The notes beneath the pieces were generated by a model. It was not told the origin of the DNA. It was given only the letters and a program-made list of their open reading frames with translations, and did not search any database. Positions 1 to 4,704 of a stretch of 6,896 bases of DNA are shown piece after piece (positions within the stretch are counted from its first letter, which is position 1; every line of letters starts with the position of its first letter). Both the position numbers and the translations under genes were made by a program. Origin of the DNA: Bacteroidota bacterium (GTDB lineage: Bacteria > Bacteroidota > Bacteroidia > Chitinophagales > Saprospiraceae); the NCBI GenBank assembly GCA_008501835.1, contig QQUB01000439.1:1-6896 (forward strand). The letters are read 5' to 3'.

Positions 1-1
1 A

Positions 2-1102
2 GTACTTGGGAACTTCCTGCTCGTAAATCTCTGCCAATTCATCTCTTAGCCAGTTGAGCAACTCCCGAAGGTTTTTTCTCCATTCCTGTGTCCAGCCCTT
101 ACTATTATCCATTCTGCATCCACAATCAGACCGCCAACGTTCTACACCATGGTAACAACTCCAGGAGCTGTTTTCATGTATTTGTGCTTCATATTCAGGG
201 GGGAATTCCTCGAGGAATGTCGCATAATTGGTCAATTGTGCCATATTGTGTTTCTGAATATGGTGCAGTGCGTGCGCCAATGCCATTTCTCCATGACGGT
301 GATGATGTCCGTAAGATTCCCCATCTGTCGCAATATTGACGAGTTCAACCTCATCATCATTGTAGGAACTTGTCATCCTTTCAGCAAAAAACCGGCCATA
401 ATTCAATAGTCCTTCGAAAGCAACTGCCTGAGACATGCCTCCGTCATAGAAGAACAGGCTGATCTTTTTGCCGGAAGGTAAATTACATATGTACGGCCTT
501 CTGGTATTGATGCTACCATTGGCGTCCTGCCAGTTTTTATCCCCCATTTTCCGAAATGCCTTTGCCTGTCCGGGAGCCAAAACGGTAAACTCAATGCCGT
601 GATCAGCTAAAACTTCAAGGGTTGCTGTATCTACGGCTGTTTCTGCCAGCCACATGCCTTCGGGTTTCCTGCCAAAGCGGTATTCAAAATCGCGAATACC
701 CCAGATGACCTGTGTATGTTTGTCCCGTTCATTGGCCAGTGGCATGATGATATGGTTGTAGACTTGTGCCAGCGCATTTCCGTGGCCCCACCTTTTCAGG
801 CTTCGGCTATCTGCATTGAGGATGGCCTCATAGGTTTCCATATCCTCCTTTTCCATCCAGGAAAGCAGGGTCGGGCCGAAATTGAAACTGATAAATTCGT
901 AATTATTTAATACTCTGCGAATCTTGCGTTCATCGTTGAGGATGCGGGCGAAGGCATTGGTATGATAACATTCCTGGTTGATGCGCTGGTTCCAGTTGTC
1001 AAACGGGGCAGCAGATCGTTCTTTTTCTATCTTGTCCAGCCAGGGATTCTCCCTTGGCGGTTGATAAAAGTGGCCATGTATACAGAGATAATTTTTTGTC
1101 AT
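2..1102 (-). CDS. Glycoside hydrolase family 57 protein (DUF3536-type), C-terminus cut by window edge
   Basis: Reading leftward from the ATG at 1102-1100, the frame stays open for 367 codons to the window edge, so the stop and C-terminal part are missing. Family landmarks are clear. HGHFYQPPRENPW (residues 9-21) is GH57 conserved region 1. PEGMWLAETA (147-156) carries the likely nucleophile Glu154. ATDGESYGHHHRHGE (about 258-272) carries the likely general acid/base Asp260. SWSCYHGVERWRSDCGC (313-329) is typical of the bacterial GH57 subgroup with a C-terminal DUF3536 domain. Family knowledge: GH57 enzymes are retaining alpha-glucan-active hydrolases or transferases (amylase, branching enzyme, glucanotransferase). 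This subgroup is poorly characterised, so substrate and reaction are open. No signal peptide is visible, so it is probably cytoplasmic. It is transcribed divergently from the acetyltransferase gene. No frameshift was seen in the parts I translated. The family and catalytic-residue assignments are confident; the exact activity is not. Confidence 0.93.
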   Translation of the reverse strand, partial: MTKNYLCIHGHFYQPPRENPWLDKIEKERSAAPFDNWNQRINQECYHTNAFARILNDERKIRRVLNNYEFISFNFGPTLLSWMEKEDMETYEAILNADSRSLKRWGHGNALAQVYNHIIMPLANERDKHTQVIWGIRDFEYRFGRKPEGMWLAETAVDTATLEVLADHGIEFTVLAPGQAKAFRKMGDKNWQDANGSINTRRPYICNLPSGKKISLFFYDGGMSQAVAFEGLLNYGRFFAERMTSSYNDDEVELVNIATDGESYGHHHRHGEMALAHALHHIQKHNMAQLTNYATFLEEFPPEYEAQIHENSSWSCYHGVERWRSDCGCRMDNSKGWTQEWRKNLRELLNWLRDELAEIYEQEVPKY

Positions 1103-1141
1103 TGTTTGGGTATTTGGACAGCGAATATAGGAAATGTTCCC

Positions 1142-1154
1142 TAATTGTTTAACC
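1142..1154. repeat. 13-bp direct repeat in divergent intergenic region, copy 1
   Basis: TAATTGTTTAACC occurs here and again, identically and in the same orientation, at 1232-1244, exactly 90 bp away. This copy lies just upstream of the GH57 gene; the other abuts the acetyltransferase ATG. The region between them is AT-rich and holds related TTAA/CAATTA words. A regulator site is possible but not shown, and chance in AT-rich DNA is an alternative. Confidence 0.5.
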
Positions 1155-1215
1155 GAAATTCAATTAACATTAACAATGGAAAATGGTTGACAAAATGGCT
1201 TCGGCTTAATTTTTT

Positions 1216-1223
1216 TATTTTTG
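1216..1223 (+). promoter_or_regulatory. Bacteroidota -7 promoter element for the acetyltransferase gene
   Basis: The octamer TATTTTTG matches the Bacteroidota -7 consensus TAnnTTTG exactly and ends 21 bp before the ATG at 1245, which would give a short leader. The best upstream TTG (within TTGAC, 1187-1191) is 26 bp away, longer than the usual spacing of roughly 17-23 bp, so the -33 element is weak or unidentified. The element overlaps the alternative TTG start at 1221 and so supports the ATG. For the leftward GH57 gene only an imperfect TATATTCG (complement of 1122-1129) is visible. Confidence 0.5.
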
Positions 1224-1231
1224 GATAAACT

Positions 1232-1244
1232 TAATTGTTTAACC
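1232..1244. repeat. 13-bp direct repeat, copy 2, abutting the acetyltransferase start codon
   Basis: This is the second identical copy of TAATTGTTTAACC and ends on the base immediately before the ATG at 1245. It lies in the expected 5' leader, downstream of the -7 element, where a bound protein could block transcription or a structure could affect initiation. No purine-rich ribosome binding site is present, which is normal in Bacteroidota. Confidence 0.5.
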
Positions 1245-1748
1245 ATGATCAGACCCGTAAATCAGCAGGATGCTAAAGCTATTGCAGACATTTATAATTA
1301 CTATATCCTCAATTCGGTAGCTACCTTTGAAGTCAAAACACTGACAACAAAGGATATGGAAGATCGATTGAATGCCCATGATCCGAAATATCCATGGATT
1401 GTTTGGGACGATAAGGGGGTGAGCGGGTATGCCTATGCAACACGATGGAAAGCCCGGGCTGCTTATCGACATTCCGTGGAAATTTCCGTTTACGTGCATA
1501 ACGATCATCACGGGAAGGGGATTGGTGGCCAACTATACGGCGCCTTACTGGATATTTTAAAAGGTTTGGAAATTCATGCTGTACTCGGAGGGATATCCCT
1601 TCCTAATGAAACCAGTATCAAACTGCACGAAAAGTTCGGTTTCGAAAAAGTGGCTCACCTTAAAGAAGTCGGCTTTAAACACGGTGCCTGGCGGGATGTG
1701 GGGTATTGGCAGTTGTTGCTGGACTTCAATGCTCCTTCAACGGATTAA
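1245..1748 (+). CDS. GNAT family N-acetyltransferase, phosphinothricin/methionine-sulfone (PAT/MnaT) type
   Basis: This 167-residue protein is the usual size for the PAT/MnaT (YncA) branch of GNAT acetyltransferases. It opens with IRPVNQQDAKAIADIYNYY (residues 2-20), the typical N-terminal helix. TFE (27-29), YPWIVW (49-54) and GYAYATRWKARAAYRHSVE (61-79) are family blocks, followed by the SVYVH strand (81-85). HHGKGIGGQL (88-97) is the acetyl-CoA pyrophosphate-binding loop. ISLPNETSIKLHEKFGF (117-133) and VGFKHGAWRDVGYWQ (142-156) complete the signature. Family members acetylate the amino group of phosphinothricin, methionine sulfone or sulfoximine; the true substrate here is inferred. It is cytoplasmic, with no signal peptide. 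I chose the ATG at 1245 over an in-frame TTG at 1221 because the first eight residues would be non-homologous and that codon lies in the promoter element. The gene is monocistronic and its stop lies inside the convergent PKD gene. Confidence 0.93.
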   Translation: MIRPVNQQDAKAIADIYNYYILNSVATFEVKTLTTKDMEDRLNAHDPKYPWIVWDDKGVSGYAYATRWKARAAYRHSVEISVYVHNDHHGKGIGGQLYGALLDILKGLEIHAVLGGISLPNETSIKLHEKFGFEKVAHLKEVGFKHGAWRDVGYWQLLLDFNAPSTD

Positions 1749-3989
1749 AGTTACAAACCCTTTGTGCTCCTTAAGTTCACCGCGAGGACCACTGTAATTC
1801 ACCATCACCATATAAACGCCCTCCGGAACATCACGGCCCGAATTGAATTTCCTGCCGTTCCATCCTCTGTTTGGATCATTGGTTTCAAAAACCAGTTCTC
1901 CCCAGCGGTTCCAGATAGAGAACCGGAAGTTTTTTATACCATCAAACGCACCAACACCTTTATAGTATTCATTGACGGAATCATTATTGGGTGTGAATGC
2001 ATTTGGGAGGAAAAAACGAACCTCCGGTTGAATGTCCACATACCGGACCAGGGTATCTGTGCAGCCATTTAAGTGTGTAACCATTTGGGTTATGGCTAAA
2101 TAACCGGTATCATTATAAGTATGAATTGGATTTCGGATGGACGAAAAATGACCATCGCCAAAGGTCCAGAAAATACTGGCCGCATCGATGGATTCATCTA
2201 TGAAAGTTATTTCCGGTTGAGAAACAGTGGTTTCCTCCGGTGTGAAACTGAACCCGGCAACAGGTGAGGATTCGATGGTTATCAGTTGCTCGAAAGTTGT
2301 GTCCACTACACAACCGGAAGGTGAGGTGATTTCCACGTCAACCGAAAAGATGCCTGCAGATTCGTAAGTGTGAAATGGACTGAGCTGATCGCTGGTATGG
2401 CCATCCCCAAAATTCCAACTGATGGCATAACTCTCATCAATAGGATCGGAAAGGTTATTGAAAAAAATTATCGCCGGTTGACAACCTGTGAAATCATCAG
2501 GTGCCAGAACGATCAAAGGAGGTACCGGAAAATAGGGGAGCGTCTGAATTAAAATGTCCTGACAATCATTGGTATCAATGACGGCCAGTCGGACATCATA
2601 AAACCCGGGCTCGGAAAATTCATGCAGTGGATTTTGCTCAGTTGTATAGTCACCATCTCCAAATTCCCAGTTCCAGTTGGTCAAACAGCAGCTTCCGGTC
2701 GTGGATTGATCCAGGAATAAAACGGGTCCGGCAGTACAGGTATCGTAGTCAAAAGTGAAATCAGCCTCTACTTCAGGAAAAACATTGACCTGGATAATGG
2801 CTGTATCCCCACATTCAGTATCTGCATTGAGGATCAGTTTACCCAAATAACTTCCCGGAGTTTCGAAATCGATAACAGGGCTCCATTCGGAAAATGTAGA
2901 CATCGAACCGTTGAGTTCAAAATCCCACCGCCAGGAGTTGATGAATTCCTGATCGTAGCTTTGATTGATTAACGGAATATTCGTTTCACCACAAGAGTTG
3001 ATGACAAATTCCTGGGGAGCAATCTCCTCGTCTTCCTGAATGTCTGCTACAACCAAAGGGTCGCAGTCAGCAACATTGAATTGAAAATCCCGGAAAACCG
3101 TCCCGATCAAAACGCCATCCCGGTATTCCTCCACACAAACCCCTACCACATATTGCCCTTGTAAATGAGGTGTGCCGGTAATCATGCCTGTTACGGGATC
3201 TATGGTAACCACCGGATCTCCTCCCATAGGGGCCCATACTGAAAATTCGGGACCGTTAAAATAGACCCCTTGATAAGGTGGAGGGCAGCCGGGAGTAGGA
3301 AAATACCCTTCGCAAGAAGTGGCAAACATATCATTTGTGGAAATGCCACCTCCAGCTAATGGAGGGCAGAATTTATAAACCAACTGGTCTCCGTCTGGGT
3401 CTGTAGCAGAATGATCATAAAAAAGAGGCTCTCCCGCGCAAATCACTGTTGGTGGGAAAGAGTTGAAAACAGGACTGCTATTACATATTGCCTGTGCTTC
3501 CGGTGTTATTTCGATAGCGAATGTCGCTCCTGTTTGATCTGGGGCCAAAATGTTGTTGATGGTAGCATTTCTGCAACATCTTTGGTAGGATAAGTGGTAG
3601 CTCTCCATACTTAGGGGTAAGGTTACAGTAAATGTATAACTTGCCTGTTGCACACAAACATCCGGCGGGATAAGGCATGGATATTCAGGATTGGAAACAA
3701 AGGTAACAGAATCAAAAACCGGATAAGCCACTTGAAAAACAGACTCCTGATCCAGGGAAGAGCATCCTATATCTGTTCCGCATCTGTATATACCAATCGG
3801 CAGTTCCGGATCAAAAAAGGCACAGTTGGAACAATTACAATCCCTGTAAACTTTTATTTCAATTTCGTACTCATCATTCCCAAGGCAGGTGTAAGTCATC
3901 ACTCCTCCAATAAGATGATTGGCAAAAAATACTTGTGGACAAAACAGCAGGAAAAAGGCTACAAAAAGCATTGCAGGCAGTCGGGTCAT
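1737..3989 (-). CDS. Secreted multi-PKD-domain protein with type IX secretion C-terminal domain (paralogue A)
   Basis: The frame is open from 4046 to the TGA at 1737, 769 residues. I prefer the ATG at 3989 (750 residues) because it starts a clean signal peptide (MTRLPAMLFVAFFLLFCPQVFFA), whereas the upstream 19 residues only add a polar stretch. Positions below use the 769 numbering. Residues 43-330 form a cysteine-rich N-terminal region (YRDCNCSNC at 67-75, QRCC at 155-158) with a calcium-loop-like DHSATDPDGD (211-220) and an Ig-like segment, DPVTGMITGTP (283-293). A degenerate PKD unit follows (SWRWDF at 371-376), then three PKD units with FGDG at 462-465, 546-549 and 630-633. Residues 677-769 are the type IX sorting domain ending in KGFVTLIR. 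PKD domains usually mediate protein or glycan binding; the ligand is unknown. It should be exported by Sec and then attached to or released at the cell surface. It shows about 65% ungapped identity to the protein encoded at 4705-6896. Its 3' end overlaps the acetyltransferase gene by 12 bp. Confidence 0.92.
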   Translation of the reverse strand: MTRLPAMLFVAFFLLFCPQVFFANHLIGGVMTYTCLGNDEYEIEIKVYRDCNCSNCAFFDPELPIGIYRCGTDIGCSSLDQESVFQVAYPVFDSVTFVSNPEYPCLIPPDVCVQQASYTFTVTLPLSMESYHLSYQRCCRNATINNILAPDQTGATFAIEITPEAQAICNSSPVFNSFPPTVICAGEPLFYDHSATDPDGDQLVYKFCPPLAGGGISTNDMFATSCEGYFPTPGCPPPYQGVYFNGPEFSVWAPMGGDPVVTIDPVTGMITGTPHLQGQYVVGVCVEEYRDGVLIGTVFRDFQFNVADCDPLVVADIQEDEEIAPQEFVINSCGETNIPLINQSYDQEFINSWRWDFELNGSMSTFSEWSPVIDFETPGSYLGKLILNADTECGDTAIIQVNVFPEVEADFTFDYDTCTAGPVLFLDQSTTGSCCLTNWNWEFGDGDYTTEQNPLHEFSEPGFYDVRLAVIDTNDCQDILIQTLPYFPVPPLIVLAPDDFTGCQPAIIFFNNLSDPIDESYAISWNFGDGHTSDQLSPFHTYESAGIFSVDVEITSPSGCVVDTTFEQLITIESSPVAGFSFTPEETTVSQPEITFIDESIDAASIFWTFGDGHFSSIRNPIHTYNDTGYLAITQMVTHLNGCTDTLVRYVDIQPEVRFFLPNAFTPNNDSVNEYYKGVGAFDGIKNFRFSIWNRWGELVFETNDPNRGWNGRKFNSGRDVPEGVYMVMVNYSGPRGELKEHKGFVTLIR
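1740..2018 (-). other. Type IX secretion type B (gliding-motility-associated) C-terminal domain of paralogue A
   Basis: These 93 codons give the usual order of the type B sorting domain: FFLPNAFTPNNDSVNE, then FSIWNRWGELVFET, then GWNG, then PEGVYMVMV, then a final GFVTLIR at the extreme C-terminus. The family's usual loop is close to FTPNGDGxND; here it reads FTPNNDSVNE. Such domains direct outer-membrane translocation by the type IX system, whose genes are not in this window. Hand-counted identity with the matching domain of paralogue B is about 71%. Confidence 0.88.
1968..1997 (-). repeat. 30-bp perfect nucleotide identity with paralogue B (copy in A)
   Basis: This stretch encodes FTPNNDSVNE and is identical base for base to 4936-4965, including all synonymous positions, with mismatches immediately on both sides. 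It lies at the start of the sorting domain of both PKD genes and was the longest exact match I noticed between them. Confidence 0.85.
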
Positions 3990-4091
3990 GGTGTGGGTTT
4001 TGATTCGGGTGTAAAAATTCTTTGGTAAGATAACGAAATTAAACACCTAAATGTAGCCCTGATCTTGTTGGAATGGTTTGAGAGGGGGGTG

Positions 4092-4619
4092 TCAGGACCT
4101 TATTTTACTGGATTGAAAAAGGTAACAAACTCCGGCTCCGATTACAATTTTGATCACTGCTCCCCAAATAAAAGGATAGAATCCCCATTTTAGGGCACTT
4201 GCCAGATCGTAGTCATAGGTGAGTTTAGAAATACCCAAAAATAGAATGATGGCTGTTCCAATGGTCATGGCCAGCAAGCTTTTCCAAAATGATTGTTTCC
4301 AACCCTTGTCCCCCAGCCAGCCGGTAAAAAATGCAGCAACGATAAACCCGATTATGAATCCACCGCTTCCGGAGAGTAAAACTTCAAAGCCTGAGGCTCC
4401 ATCAGCAAAAAACGGCAATCCTAATACTCCGGCCAGAACATATGTGCCAACTGAAATTGTTCCCCAGGCACACCCCAGCAAAAAGGCCGTTACCAATACA
4501 GCAAAGCTTTGTCCACTTATGGGAATGCCTCCCGGCAGATCAATATTGATTTGAGCAAAAATGGCAATGAAAATTACTCCTGCTGAGGAGAGAAGGAAAT
4601 TTTTGAAAGTTGGGTTCAA
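4092..4619 (-). CDS. bioY: BioY family biotin transporter, substrate-binding (S) component
   Basis: This 175-residue, very hydrophobic protein has about six membrane spans and the BioY signature. AQINIDLPGGIPISGQSFAVL (residues 22-42) matches the family's AQIxIPLPGxVPxTxQTxAVLL block. GLPFFA (67-72), GGFIIGF (86-92) and the last helix with WGFYPFIWGAVIKIVIGAG (145-163) follow in order. Family knowledge: BioY captures biotin in the inner membrane and is the S component of an ECF transporter, although solitary BioY proteins are also reported. No ECF ATPase (BioM) or T component (BioN) is adjacent. The start is TTG at 4619: no ATG or GTG occurs in a sensible place, since the next Met is residue 118, inside a membrane span. 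The usual PGD-I-K motif near the end reads WGAVIK here, so the acidic residue is absent. A hairpin lies 25 bp upstream, so it either has its own promoter or depends on readthrough. Confidence 0.88.
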   Translation of the reverse strand: MNPTFKNFLLSSAGVIFIAIFAQINIDLPGGIPISGQSFAVLVTAFLLGCAWGTISVGTYVLAGVLGLPFFADGASGFEVLLSGSGGFIIGFIVAAFFTGWLGDKGWKQSFWKSLLAMTIGTAIILFLGISKLTYDYDLASALKWGFYPFIWGAVIKIVIGAGVCYLFQSSKIRS

Positions 4620-4644
4620 ATGGGTTGATTTGATTGAAGTGAAA

Positions 4645-4691
4645 AATTTAGGGTCTAACCTGAAGGCAGGCTTGAAGTTAGACCCTAAATT
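4645..4691 (-). terminator. Hairpin with 15-bp perfect arms after paralogue B, likely intrinsic terminator
   Basis: AATTTAGGGTCTAAC (4645-4659) and GTTAGACCCTAAATT (4677-4691) are perfect inverted complements around a 17-nt loop. On the minus strand the stem starts 13 nt after the stop codon of the PKD gene B. It ends in a run of five U residues (complement of 4642-4646, partly within the stem), which fits a rho-independent terminator. A possible inner AAG/CTT pairing could extend the stem. Because it sits only 25 nt before the bioY start, it could also act as an attenuator or limit readthrough into bioY. Confidence 0.75.
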
Positions 4692-4704
4692 GGCGAAAGC
4701 TGCA

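Noticed and set aside
1122..1129. TATATTCG on the minus strand as a -7 promoter element for the GH57 gene
   Set aside because: It has one mismatch in the TTTG part and no suitably spaced -33 TTG; mentioned only as a possibility.
1221..1244. TTG at 1221 as the acetyltransferase start
   Set aside because: It overlaps the -7 promoter element and adds eight residues not seen in this family; the ATG at 1245 gives the normal N-terminus.
1753..1765. Small palindrome ACAAA-CCC-TTTGT near the convergent gene ends, considered as a terminator
   Set aside because: The stem is only 5 bp and AT-rich, there is no T-run on either side, and it lies inside the PKD coding sequence.
3648..4028. Plus-strand open frame opposite the N-terminus of PKD gene A
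   Set aside because: Antisense to a confidently assigned gene with no domain similarity.
3990..4046. ATG at 4046 as the start of PKD gene A
   Set aside because: It would put 19 polar residues before a normal signal peptide; the ATG at 3989 gives a standard leader. It cannot be fully excluded.
4048..4055. TACATTTA on the minus strand as a -7 promoter element for PKD gene A
   Set aside because: It is one base off consensus and no TTG lies at the right distance upstream; too weak to list.
4219..4554. Plus-strand open frame opposite bioY
   Set aside because: It lies wholly antisense to bioY and its translation has no recognisable domain; a shadow frame.
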